A stretch of 64,000 nucleotides of DNA from Variovorax sp. N23. Its GTDB lineage: Bacteria > Pseudomonadota > Gammaproteobacteria > Burkholderiales > Burkholderiaceae_C. Shown here piece after piece: positions 55,003-63,463 of the stretch. The notes under the pieces are model-generated. The model was not told where the DNA came from. It ran no database searches and saw only the letters and a list, made by a program, of their open reading frames with translations. The stretch's first letter is position 1. Each line of letters starts with the position of its first letter. Made by a program: the position numbers and the translations under genes. Location: contig NZ_JAOOPY010000001.1 in assembly GCF_025486315.1 (NCBI RefSeq), forward strand, positions 248,001-312,000, written 5' to 3'.

Positions 55003-55905
55003 ATGCGCCTGCGCCATATCGAAGTCTTCAACGCCATCATGCTCACCGGCAGCGTGAGCGCGGCGGCGCGGCTCATCAACATCACGCAGCCGGCCGTGAG
55101 CCGCACGCTGCAGCATGCGGAGCTGCAGCTGGGCTTTCCGCTGTTCGCGCGCACCAAGGGCCGGCTCACGCCGACCACCGAGGCGCTCACGCTGTACCCG
55201 CACATCGAGCGGCTCTTCGCGCAGCTCGACGAGGTGCAGCGGCTCGCGACCAACCTGCGTTCCTCCGGGGTGGCCGGCGAGCTGCGCATCCTCACCGTGC
55301 TGGCGCTCAGCTACGAGGTGCTGCCGCGCGCGCTCAAGGCCTTCCGCGAGAAGCATCCGGGCGTGGCCGTCATCGTCGAGTCGCTGCACTCGCCGCAGAT
55401 CATGTCGGCGCTGCTGTCGCAGCAGGCCGACGTGGGCTTCGCCTTCAGCCCGGCGGTGCACCCGTCGCTGATGCAGGAGTCGCTGGCCGACAGCTGCATG
55501 GTGTGCATCGCACCCAGGGGCATGCTGCCGCGCGCGCTGGTGCGCAACGGTTCGGTGGCGCTGCACGACCTGGTCGACGTGCCGGTGGTCGGCCTCGACG
55601 GACGCGACCCGGTGGGCACCAGCCTGAGCCAGGCCTGTCGGCAGGCGGGCGTGGGCTTCCACCGCGCGGTGGTCACCGTGCAGACCTATCACGCGGCGCT
55701 CGCGATGGCGCACCACGGCCTCGGCGTGGCGCTGGTCGACGGCTGCACCGCCGCTTCGGCCGACCGCGCGAAGGTCGACGTGCTGGCGCTGGAGCCGCAC
55801 ATCCCGGTGCCGGTGCGCGCCCTGCGGCTGGCGGGCCGGCCCGATTCGGTGGCGGTGCGCGCGATCACGCAGGCGATGCGGGACGCCATCGAAGCGATGG
55901 CCTGA
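55003..55905 (+). CDS. LysR-family transcriptional regulator
   Basis: 300 residues. Winged HTH MRLRHIEVFNAIMLTGSVSAAARLINITQPAVSRTLQ at the start, then a periplasmic-binding-like effector domain from about residue 90. The HIEVFNAIMLTGSVS start resembles NocR/ArgP-type regulators of amino-acid or opine use. It precedes the copper cluster on the same strand by 25 bp, but a regulatory link to it is not evident. Confidence 0.88.
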   Translation: MRLRHIEVFNAIMLTGSVSAAARLINITQPAVSRTLQHAELQLGFPLFARTKGRLTPTTEALTLYPHIERLFAQLDEVQRLATNLRSSGVAGELRILTVLALSYEVLPRALKAFREKHPGVAVIVESLHSPQIMSALLSQQADVGFAFSPAVHPSLMQESLADSCMVCIAPRGMLPRALVRNGSVALHDLVDVPVVGLDGRDPVGTSLSQACRQAGVGFHRAVVTVQTYHAALAMAHHGLGVALVDGCTAASADRAKVDVLALEPHIPVPVRALRLAGRPDSVAVRAITQAMRDAIEAMA

Positions 55906-55930
55906 GCGCCTGCCCTCATAATTCCGCCCC

Positions 55931-56287
55931 ATGTCCACCCTGCGCCACCTCGCCGTCCTGCACCGCTGCGTGCTGGCGTGGTTCCTGTTGTCGCTGGGCG
56001 TGGCGGTGGCCGCGCCGGTGGTGCATCCGCAGGCGATGGAACTGGTGTGCTCCGCGGCTGGCGCGATCAAGGTGATCGTGCAGACCGACGACGGTGCGCA
56101 GGAACTGGCCCCCAGCCACATGGACTGCCCGCTGTGCATGCTGACCGGCGCACCGCCGGCCACGGTGCACTTCACGCTGCCGACCCCGCTGCCGCTCGCA
56201 CGGGCGGTGCAGTCGATTCCCGCGGCGCGCATCGCCGCCGCCACGGCCGCGCCATTGCCGGCGCGCGGGCCGCCTTCTCTCCTCTGA
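55931..56287 (+). CDS. DUF2946-family membrane-anchored protein, copper-cluster associated
   Basis: 118 residues with an N-terminal hydrophobic helix (AWFLLSLGVAVAAPVV) and a small conserved core containing MELVCSAAG and HMDCPLCML. The cysteine/methionine/histidine cluster could bind copper. DUF2946 proteins commonly precede TonB-dependent copper receptors and PCuAC proteins, as here. Confidence 0.72.
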   Translation: MSTLRHLAVLHRCVLAWFLLSLGVAVAAPVVHPQAMELVCSAAGAIKVIVQTDDGAQELAPSHMDCPLCMLTGAPPATVHFTLPTPLPLARAVQSIPAARIAAATAAPLPARGPPSLL

Positions 56288-56383
56288 CCCTGCATTCGAC
56301 GGTGTAGCGCGACCCCGCACAGACGGGCGTTGCTGCGCACCTTTCGCATCGAGGCGGCACCGTGCGTGCCGAGGAGAGTCTTC

Positions 56384-58717
56384 TTGAAGAAACGTGTTCT
56401 TTCGCTGGCGCTCGGCGCCGCATTTCCGTGGCTGGCCCTGGCCCAGTCGTCCGCAGTCACCGAGTCCCCGGCCGGCACCGACAGCGCGCCCGAGCGCAGC
56501 CGCTCGCTCGGCGTGGTCACCGTCACCGGCGGGCAGCCGACCTCGCTGCCGACACAGATCCCGACCACCATTGAAGGCGTGACGCGCGAGGAGATCGAGA
56601 CGCGCATCAACGCCACCGATAGCGAGGATGCGCTGAAGTACCTGCCCAGCCTGCTGGTGCGCAAGCGCTACATCGGCGACTACAACCACGCCATCCTGTC
56701 GACGCGCGCCTCGGGCACCGGCAACAGCGCGCGTTCGGCGGTGTATGCCGACGGCATCCTGCTGTCGAACTACCTGGGCAACGGCATCGCCAACGGCACC
56801 AACTTCGCGCCGCGCTGGGGCCTGGTGACGCCGGAGGAGATCGAACGGGTCGACGTGATGTACGGGCCGTTCTCCGCCGCGTACCCGGGCAACTCGGCCG
56901 GCGCCGTGGTCGACTTCGTCACGCGCATGCCGACGCAGCTGGAAGCCCATGTGAAGGCCGGCTATTCGTCGCAGCCCAACGACCTGTACAGCACCAACCG
57001 CACCTTCAACAGCTGGCAGACCAGCGCATCGCTGGGCAGCAAGAGCGGCGACTGGTCGTGGTGGATCGACCTGAACCGCACCGACAGCCGCGGCCAGCCG
57101 CTGACCTTCGCGACGGCCACCGTGGCCTCGGGCACGCCCGGTTCGGCCGGCGTGCCGGTGACGGGCGCCGTGCGCGGGCTGAACACCACCAACACGCCCT
57201 GGTACATCCTCGGCACCGGCACGCAGTACCACACGGTGCAGGACCACGCAAAGCTCAAGCTGGCCTACGACCTCACGCCGACCGTGCGCGCGACCTACAC
57301 GCTCGGCGTGTGGCAGAACAGCTCGGAAGGGCGCTCGGAGAGCTACCTGAAGAACGCGGCTGGCGCGCCGGTCTACAGCGGCCCGGTCAACATCGACGGC
57401 CGCAGCTACAACCTCGCGTCCACCGCCTTTCCGCTGACCAACGACGCGCAGACGCACGTCATGCACGGCCTGTCGGTCAAGAGCCACACCAAGGGCGAGT
57501 GGGACTGGGAGCTGGCCGCGAGCCTGTACGACTACGCCAAGGACCAGCAGCGCGCCGCCACCACCCCGCTGCCGCTGGCCGCCGTCGGCGGCGCCGGCAC
57601 GCTGCAGGACCAGGACGGCACCGGCTGGAACACGCTGGCCGCCAAGGGCACCTGGCGGCCGCAGGGTGTGGGCGGTGCGCACATCGTCGACTTCGGCATC
57701 GGCCGCGACGCCTACAAGCTCGCCATCCGCAAGACCAACCTCGCCGGCACCTGGCTCGACGGCACGCCTTCGACACTGGTGAGCGACGTCGGTGGCCGCA
57801 GCGAGACCGCCAACCTGTGGCTGCAGGACGCGTGGTCCTTCGCGCCGAAGTGGAAGGCGGTGCTCGGCCTGCGCTACGAGGACTGGCGCGCCAGCGACGG
57901 CCATACGTCGACGGCGGCCAGCACGCTGCGCTACGCCGACCGCAGCGAATCCGATTTTTCGCCGAAGGCCGCGCTGGCCTACCAGCTCGCCAGCGCCACG
58001 GTGCTGAAGGGCTCGGTCGGCCGCTCGGTGCGCTACCCGACCGTCGGCGAGCTGTACGGTGCGACCTCGGGCGGCGCGCTGTCCTTCATCAACGACCCGA
58101 CGCTGAAGCCGGAGAAGTCGTGGACCGGCGAGCTCTCGCTCGAGCAGGACCTGGGCAACGGCCTGGCCCGCGCCACGCTGTTCCACGAGACGACGAAGGA
58201 CGCGCTGTTCAGCCAGCTCATTCCCAACTCGACGGTCTCGCGTGTGCAGAACGTCGACAAGGTGCGCACCAACGGCATCGAGCTGGCCTACACCGGCCAG
58301 AACGTCGTGCAGAACCTGGGGCTGCGCGGCATCGACCTGGGCGCCAGCCTGACCTACGCCGACTCGAAGACCGTCGCCAACGCCGCCTTCCCGGCCAGCG
58401 TGGGGAAGTGGCAGCCGCGCGTGCCGCGCTGGCGCTCCACCGTCTACGCCACCTACAGGCCCGACGCGCAATGGGCCTTCACCGTGGCGGCGCGCTACAG
58501 CGGCCGGCAGTACTCGAACCTCGACAACAGCGACGTGAACGCCGACGCCTACTTCGGCGCCAGCAAGTACTTCACCGTCGACCTGCGCGTGCGCTACCAG
58601 ATCGACAAGCAGTGGTCGGCCGCCTTCGGCATCGACAACGCGAACAACGCGCAGTACTGGAACTTCCACCCCTATCCGCAGCGCACCTACACGGCCGAGC
58701 TGCGCTTCGACCTCTGA
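56384..58717 (+). CDS. TonB-dependent outer membrane receptor, probably copper-related
   Basis: 777 residues. TTG 56384 is chosen as the start because GAGGAG lies upstream and a signal peptide begins there (LKKRVLSLALGAAFPWLALAQ). Plug domain from about residue 45 to 160 (LPSLLVRKRYIGDYN, SAVYADGILLSNYLGNG, ERVDVMYGPFSAAYPGNSAG), then a 22-strand barrel ending RTYTAELRFDL. Resembles OprC/NosA-type receptors. The neighbours suggest copper as substrate; the ligand is inferred. Confidence 0.85.
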   Translation: MKKRVLSLALGAAFPWLALAQSSAVTESPAGTDSAPERSRSLGVVTVTGGQPTSLPTQIPTTIEGVTREEIETRINATDSEDALKYLPSLLVRKRYIGDYNHAILSTRASGTGNSARSAVYADGILLSNYLGNGIANGTNFAPRWGLVTPEEIERVDVMYGPFSAAYPGNSAGAVVDFVTRMPTQLEAHVKAGYSSQPNDLYSTNRTFNSWQTSASLGSKSGDWSWWIDLNRTDSRGQPLTFATATVASGTPGSAGVPVTGAVRGLNTTNTPWYILGTGTQYHTVQDHAKLKLAYDLTPTVRATYTLGVWQNSSEGRSESYLKNAAGAPVYSGPVNIDGRSYNLASTAFPLTNDAQTHVMHGLSVKSHTKGEWDWELAASLYDYAKDQQRAATTPLPLAAVGGAGTLQDQDGTGWNTLAAKGTWRPQGVGGAHIVDFGIGRDAYKLAIRKTNLAGTWLDGTPSTLVSDVGGRSETANLWLQDAWSFAPKWKAVLGLRYEDWRASDGHTSTAASTLRYADRSESDFSPKAALAYQLASATVLKGSVGRSVRYPTVGELYGATSGGALSFINDPTLKPEKSWTGELSLEQDLGNGLARATLFHETTKDALFSQLIPNSTVSRVQNVDKVRTNGIELAYTGQNVVQNLGLRGIDLGASLTYADSKTVANAAFPASVGKWQPRVPRWRSTVYATYRPDAQWAFTVAARYSGRQYSNLDNSDVNADAYFGASKYFTVDLRVRYQIDKQWSAAFGIDNANNAQYWNFHPYPQRTYTAELRFDL

Positions 58718-58742
58718 ACCCGATCACCTGTAAGGAACACCC

Positions 58743-59621
58743 ATGACCCACCGTACATCCATCCTCCCGCGCCTCGCGCTCGTCGCGCTGTTCGCCAGCA
58801 CCGCCGCCGGCGCCCACGTCACCTTGCCGCCCGGCGGCGCGGCGGCCGGCAGCGACTACGAGGCGGCCTTCCGTGTCGGCCATGCCTGCAAGGACGCCCA
58901 GGCCACCACCGGCATCACCGTGCGACTGCCGGAAGGCTTCCGGCTGAGCGAGGCGCAGGCGCGCAAGGGCTGGACCTTGAGCACCAACCCGCGCGAAGTG
59001 GCGTGGAAGGCCGAGTCGCCCGCGAGCGCGCTGCCGGGCAGCGAGCGCACCGAATTCATCGTGCGCGGCAGGCTCACCGGCACGCCGGGCCCGCTGTACT
59101 TCAAGGTGCTGCAGACCTGCGACCAGGGCAGCGCCGACTGGGCACAGCTGCCCGGCGCCGGTGCCGACAAGCCGGCCTTCCCGGCGGCGCGCCTCGACGT
59201 GCTTGCACCGGGCGTCGCTGCGGTCGACGTGCGCGATGCGTGGGTGCGCCAGACCGTGCCCGGGCAGAGCGGCACCGGCGCCTTCATGAAGCTCAATGCG
59301 CCCTCGGGCGCGCGGCTGGTCGGCGTCTCGACGCCGGTGGCGGGGGTGGCCGAAGTCCACGAGATGAAGATGGAGGGCGACACCATGCGCATGCGTGCGC
59401 TGAACGGCGGCCTGGCCCTGCCGGCGCGCCAGACGGTCGAGCTCAAGCCCGGCGGCTACCACGTGATGCTGATGGACCTGAAGCAGGCGCTGCCCAAGGG
59501 CGCGACGGTGCCGATGACGCTGCGCTTCGAGGATGCGAAGGGCGCGGCGGGCACGCTCGACGTGCAGGTGCCGGTCGGCATGCCGGCCGGTGCCGCGGCC
59601 TCGGCCGGTCACGCGCACTGA
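58743..59621 (+). CDS. YcnI (DUF1775)-PCuAC fusion copper-binding protein
   Basis: 292 residues in three parts. A signal peptide is probably cleaved to leave an N-terminal His (AGA-HVTLPPGG), as needed for the YcnI copper site, followed by DUF1775 to about residue 155. A PCuAC domain from about 160 has the copper ligands in EVHEMKMEGDTMRMR and GGYHVMLMD. The tail ends GHAH. It likely carries copper in the periplasm to cytochrome oxidase or a resistance system. The two domains are usually separate proteins. Confidence 0.85.
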   Translation: MTHRTSILPRLALVALFASTAAGAHVTLPPGGAAAGSDYEAAFRVGHACKDAQATTGITVRLPEGFRLSEAQARKGWTLSTNPREVAWKAESPASALPGSERTEFIVRGRLTGTPGPLYFKVLQTCDQGSADWAQLPGAGADKPAFPAARLDVLAPGVAAVDVRDAWVRQTVPGQSGTGAFMKLNAPSGARLVGVSTPVAGVAEVHEMKMEGDTMRMRALNGGLALPARQTVELKPGGYHVMLMDLKQALPKGATVPMTLRFEDAKGAAGTLDVQVPVGMPAGAAASAGHAH

Positions 59622-59708
59622 AAGGCGCACCGAGACGCGCCGGCGCCTTCCCTGAATCGGGGTTTTCCGGGGAGGCGCTGCGGCGGACTTGGGAGGAGAG
59701 TCCGCCTT

Positions 59709-61001
59709 GTGAACGAATCCGTCGCGCCCCACCAGGTGATCGACCGCTGGGACAGCGCGGCGCTTGGCATCAACCTGCGCCAGCTGCAGGCCTTTTCGGC
59801 CGTGGCGGCTGCCGGCAGCATCGCGCGGGCGGCCGAGGGGCTGTTGCGCGTGCCCTCCGCGGTGACCCGCTCGGTGCTGCAACTGGAGGGCGCGCTCGGC
59901 CGGCCGCTGTTCGATCGCGGCTCGCGCGGCGTCACGCTCAATGCCTCTGGCGAGCTGGTGCTGGTGCGCGCGCGCCGCATCGAGCGCGAGTTCGAGGAGG
60001 CGCGCACGCACCTCGTCGCGCGCGGCTGCATCGACAGCACGGTGGACCCGAAGTCGCTCTTCACGTCCATCCTGAACGGGCGCCGCCTCGCCGTCATCGC
60101 CAGCCTGTCGGAGAAGCGCAACATGCCCTCGGTGGCGCGCGATTTCGGCATCACGCAGCCGGCCATCAGCGTGGCGCTGAAGGACCTGGAGCATGGCCTG
60201 GGTGCGGCGCTCTTCGAACGCAGGGCGGGTGGGCTCGTGCCCACGGTGGCCGGCCTCATCGTGGCCTTCCACTTCAAGCGCGTGCTGGCCGAAGTGCGGC
60301 ACATCGTGCCGGACATCGCGGCCAGCGACGGCACCCTGCAGGGCAGCGTGCATGTCGGTGCACTGCCGCCGGGCTGCACGCAGATCCTGCCGATGGCCAT
60401 CGCGGCGCTGCTCGCACGGCATCCGCGGCTGCACATCGCCACGGTCGAGAGCCCGTACGACGCGCTGGCCGCCTCGCTGCGCAACGGCGACATCGACTTC
60501 ATGCTGGGTGCGCTGCGCGCCGAAGACGACGCGGTCAACCTGGAGCAGCAGCTGCTGTTCGAAGACCACCTCAGCGTCATCGCCCGGGCCGGGCATCCGC
60601 TGGCGCGCGCGCGGCCGATCGACGTCGACCTGCTGCGTGCGGCGATGTGGGTGCTGCCGCGTCAGGGCTCGCCGTCGCGCGAGATGTTCGAGCGCTTCTT
60701 CTCGCAAGCCGACGAGCGGCCGCCGATCCCCGCGGTCGAGACCGGCGACCTCGCGTTGCTGCGCGGGCTGCTGCTCGAAAGCGACATGCTGACCGCCATC
60801 TCGGCCCACGCGTTGCGCCACGAGATCCGCGACGGCCGCCTGGTCGTGCTGGACTTTCCGCTCGCGCACACGCACCACCGCATCGGTCTGACGCAGCGGC
60901 TGGGCGCGTTGCCGTCGCCCGGCGCGCGGGCGCTCATGCAGGAGATCGAGGCGGTGGTCGCGCGCTGCGCCGACATCCGGCCGGCGCCGAAGGCGCGCTG
61001 A
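59709..61001 (+). CDS. LysR-type regulator with two helix-turn-helix domains
   Basis: 430 residues, about 120 longer than a normal LysR. The first winged HTH is at about 22-95 (LRQLQAFSAVAAAGSIARAA, LGRPLFDRGSRGVTLNASG). A second complete one is at about 124-195 (ARDFGITQPAISVALKDLE, LFERRAGGLVPTVAG). The effector-binding domain follows from about 210. ATG is not used; GTG 59709 opens the frame. It sits between the copper cluster and dadA. Target genes are unknown. Confidence 0.83.
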   Translation: MNESVAPHQVIDRWDSAALGINLRQLQAFSAVAAAGSIARAAEGLLRVPSAVTRSVLQLEGALGRPLFDRGSRGVTLNASGELVLVRARRIEREFEEARTHLVARGCIDSTVDPKSLFTSILNGRRLAVIASLSEKRNMPSVARDFGITQPAISVALKDLEHGLGAALFERRAGGLVPTVAGLIVAFHFKRVLAEVRHIVPDIAASDGTLQGSVHVGALPPGCTQILPMAIAALLARHPRLHIATVESPYDALAASLRNGDIDFMLGALRAEDDAVNLEQQLLFEDHLSVIARAGHPLARARPIDVDLLRAAMWVLPRQGSPSREMFERFFSQADERPPIPAVETGDLALLRGLLLESDMLTAISAHALRHEIRDGRLVVLDFPLAHTHHRIGLTQRLGALPSPGARALMQEIEAVVARCADIRPAPKAR

Positions 61002-61005
61002 GCGC

Positions 61006-62226
61006 TCAGTCGGTCAGCGCGTTCAAGGCGTCGCCCACCCGGGCGGCCGAGCCGAAGGCCAGCGTGAAGCCCAGGGCGCCATGGCCGGTGTTGAACACCA
61101 CGTTGCGGGCGGTTCCCGGGCGGTGGCCGATGATCGGCAACCCGGTGGGCGTGGCCGGACGCATGCCGGTCCAGGGGTGCAGGTCGTCGTAGCGCTCGAG
61201 TTGCGGAAAGACCGCGCGCGTGGCCTCCACCAGCGTCTCGATGCGGCCCGGCGGAATGCCTGCGTCGTGGCCGACCAGCTCGGCCATGCCGGCGATGCGC
61301 AGCCGCGCGCCGATGCGGGCGAACACCACCTTGCGTGCGCTGTCGGTCACGCTCACGCGCGGCGCGGCACCGGGCGCCTCGTCGACGTCGAGCGTGATGC
61401 TGTAGCCCTTGAGCGGATAGACCGGCACCGAGGTGCCCAGCTTGCGCCCGATGCGGTGCGACGCGGTGCCCAGCGCGACGACGAAGGCGTCGGCTTCCAC
61501 CGGCTCGCCGTCGGTGCGCAGCGCCGCCACGCGGCCCTGGCGCTCGTCGAAGCCGCGCACCTCGGTGCCGAGCACGAAGCGCACGCCGCGCGCGCGCAGC
61601 GCACGCTCGAGTTCGAGGCAGACCTTGAGGCAGTCCGCCGCGCATTCGCTGGGCGTGTGCACCGCGCCGGCGATGCGCTCGCGGTAGCCGGCCAGCGCCG
61701 GCTCGAGCGCGATGCACTCGTCGGCGCTCACCACCTGCTGCACGCTGCCCATGGTGTGTTGCAACGCAACCTGCCGCCGTGCGGCCTCGACGGCTTCTGT
61801 GCTCTGGTAGAGCACCAGCTTGCCGGTGGCGGAGAAGTCGCAGTCGGGCGCGATGTCGGCGCGCATCGCCTCGAAGGCGACCCGGCTCGATGCCGCGAGC
61901 GCCAACAGCGCCGCCGTGCTCTCGCGCGAGGTCTGCGGGTTGCAGGCCGCGAGGAACTCGATGCCCCAGCGCCATTGCAGCGGGTCGAGTTGCGGCCGCA
62001 GCTTCAGCGGCGAGTCGGCCGCCAGCAGCAGCTTGGGCAGTTGCCGCCAGATGGACGGATCGGCCAGCGGCTGCACATACGAATAGCTCAGCTGCGCGCC
62101 GTTGCCGCCGCTCGCGCCGGCACCGGGCGTCGCCTTGTCGACCACGGTCACCTGGTGGCCTTCGCGTTGAAGGTGCCAGGCCGTCGCAAGGCCCACGATG
62201 CCGGCCCCGAGCACACACACGTGCAT
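61006..62226 (-). CDS. dadA: D-amino acid dehydrogenase (DadA-type flavoprotein)
   Basis: 406-residue FAD enzyme of the DAO family, membrane-associated, oxidising D-amino acids to 2-oxo acids with electrons passed to quinones. The FAD motif GAGIVGLATAWHLQREGH, GASGGNGAQLSYSYVQPLADPS, YPLKGYSITLDVDEAPGAAP and the end WTGMRPATPTGLPIIG are typical of DadA. Divergent from an amino-acid-binding protein and racemase. Confidence 0.92.
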   Translation of the reverse strand: MHVCVLGAGIVGLATAWHLQREGHQVTVVDKATPGAGASGGNGAQLSYSYVQPLADPSIWRQLPKLLLAADSPLKLRPQLDPLQWRWGIEFLAACNPQTSRESTAALLALAASSRVAFEAMRADIAPDCDFSATGKLVLYQSTEAVEAARRQVALQHTMGSVQQVVSADECIALEPALAGYRERIAGAVHTPSECAADCLKVCLELERALRARGVRFVLGTEVRGFDERQGRVAALRTDGEPVEADAFVVALGTASHRIGRKLGTSVPVYPLKGYSITLDVDEAPGAAPRVSVTDSARKVVFARIGARLRIAGMAELVGHDAGIPPGRIETLVEATRAVFPQLERYDDLHPWTGMRPATPTGLPIIGHRPGTARNVVFNTGHGALGFTLAFGSAARVGDALNALTD

Positions 62227-62570
62227 GAAACACTCCAGAAATAAAACTCACCCCCGATGCGCCTGCGGCGCCTCCCCCTCAAGGGGGCGCACCCGGCGGC
62301 CTGGCAGAGCCAGTTCCGCGGGTGCTCTGGCATCCGGCCACGTGTGGCGCGCAGCGCAACGGATCACTGATATGCGCCGACTCTAGACCCGCGACCCGGC
62401 CGCGTGAAATGCCGAAACAGCGGTCGGCCATAGCCGCAGGGCATGGCCTGCGGCACGCATAACTTTTGAACATGACCCTTGGCGCAAAAGGAATGATGGA
62501 CTTCGGCGAACAAGTTTTTACACTGGCCCTTCCGTCATTTCCCTGTCACTTCCTTGCCGAAAGGGCTCGC
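62227..62570. other. Intergenic region between dadA and the binding-protein gene
   Basis: 344 bp without a gene. It contains the second copy of the dispersed repeat (62249-62330) next to dadA, then a moderately AT-rich stretch before the binding-protein gene. TACACT at 62519-62524 may be a -10, but no convincing -35 is seen. Confidence 0.5.
62249..62330 (+). repeat. Dispersed intergenic repeat, copy 2
   Basis: Shares with 32592-32685 the blocks CACCCCCGA, GCCTCCCCCTC-AGGGGGCGC, ACCC-GCGGCCTGGC, AGCCAGTTCCGCG and GTGCTCTGGC, in the same orientation. It lacks about 10 bp of the 5' arm found in copy 1. No coding or transposase sequence is associated. Confidence 0.8.
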
Positions 62571-63449
62571 ATGAAACTCTCCGTACTGATGGCCGCCGTG
62601 CTGCTGACCGCCACCGGCGCCCAGGCTGCCGACACGCTGGCCAAGGTCGCCTCGTCGAACAAGATCACGATGGCGTACCGCGAATCGTCCGTGCCCTTCA
62701 GCTACCTCGATGGCCCGAGCAAGCCCATCGGCTTCTCGGTCGAGCTGTCGAATGCCATCGTGGCGGAAGTGAAGAAGAAGCTGAACAAGCCGAACCTCGA
62801 GGTGGCGTGGATGGCCGTCACCTCGCAGAACCGCATCCCGCTGCTGTCGAACGGCACGATCGACGTGGAATGCGGCTCGACCACCAACAACACCGCGCGC
62901 GCCAAGGACGTGGCCTTCGCCATCAACCACTTCTACACCGGCACCCGCCTGCTGGTGAAGAAAACCTCGGGCATCAAGAACTACGCCGACCTCAAGGGCA
63001 AGCAGGTGGCCATCACCACCGGCACGACCAACATGCTGGTGGTGCGCAAGTACAACGAGGAAAAGAAGCTCGACATCGACATCCTCTCGGCCAAGGACCA
63101 TGCCGACGCGCTGCTGCTGGTCGAGAGCGACCGCGCCGCGGCCTTCGCGATGGACGACATCCTGCTGTACGGCCTGCGCTCCAACTCCAAGAACCCGGCC
63201 GCGCTCGAAGTGGTGGGCGACGCGCTGCAGGTCGAGCCCTATGCCTGCATGCTGCCCAAGGACGACCCGCAGTTCAAGGCGCTGGTCGACGGCGTGATCA
63301 CCGGGATGATGAAGTCGGGCGAGTTCGAGAAGCTCTACAACAAGTGGTTCCTCGGCCCGATCCCGCCCAAGGGCCTGCCCATCGGCCTGCCGATGAGCCA
63401 GGAGCTCAAGGACAACATCAAGACCCCGTCGGACAAGCCGGCGACTTGA
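62571..63449 (+). CDS. Amino-acid ABC transporter periplasmic binding protein (GltI-like)
   Basis: 292 residues with signal peptide (AAVLLTATGAQA) and a type 3 solute-binding fold. ITMAYRESSVPFSYLDGPSKPIGFSVEL, SNGTIDVECGSTTNN, GKQVAITTGTTN and NKWFLGPIPPKG resemble glutamate/aspartate-binding GltI proteins. The permease and ATPase are not in the window. The racemase gene follows after 14 bp, so the two are probably co-transcribed. Confidence 0.9.
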   Translation: MKLSVLMAAVLLTATGAQAADTLAKVASSNKITMAYRESSVPFSYLDGPSKPIGFSVELSNAIVAEVKKKLNKPNLEVAWMAVTSQNRIPLLSNGTIDVECGSTTNNTARAKDVAFAINHFYTGTRLLVKKTSGIKNYADLKGKQVAITTGTTNMLVVRKYNEEKKLDIDILSAKDHADALLLVESDRAAAFAMDDILLYGLRSNSKNPAALEVVGDALQVEPYACMLPKDDPQFKALVDGVITGMMKSGEFEKLYNKWFLGPIPPKGLPIGLPMSQELKDNIKTPSDKPAT

Positions 63450-63463
63450 TCGGGAACGCACGC

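Noticed and set aside
50714..56664. Very long antisense frames opposite polA and the LysR/TonB region
   Set aside because: Sense-strand genes explain the sequence; the antisense products have no domains and arise from few stop codons in GC-rich DNA.
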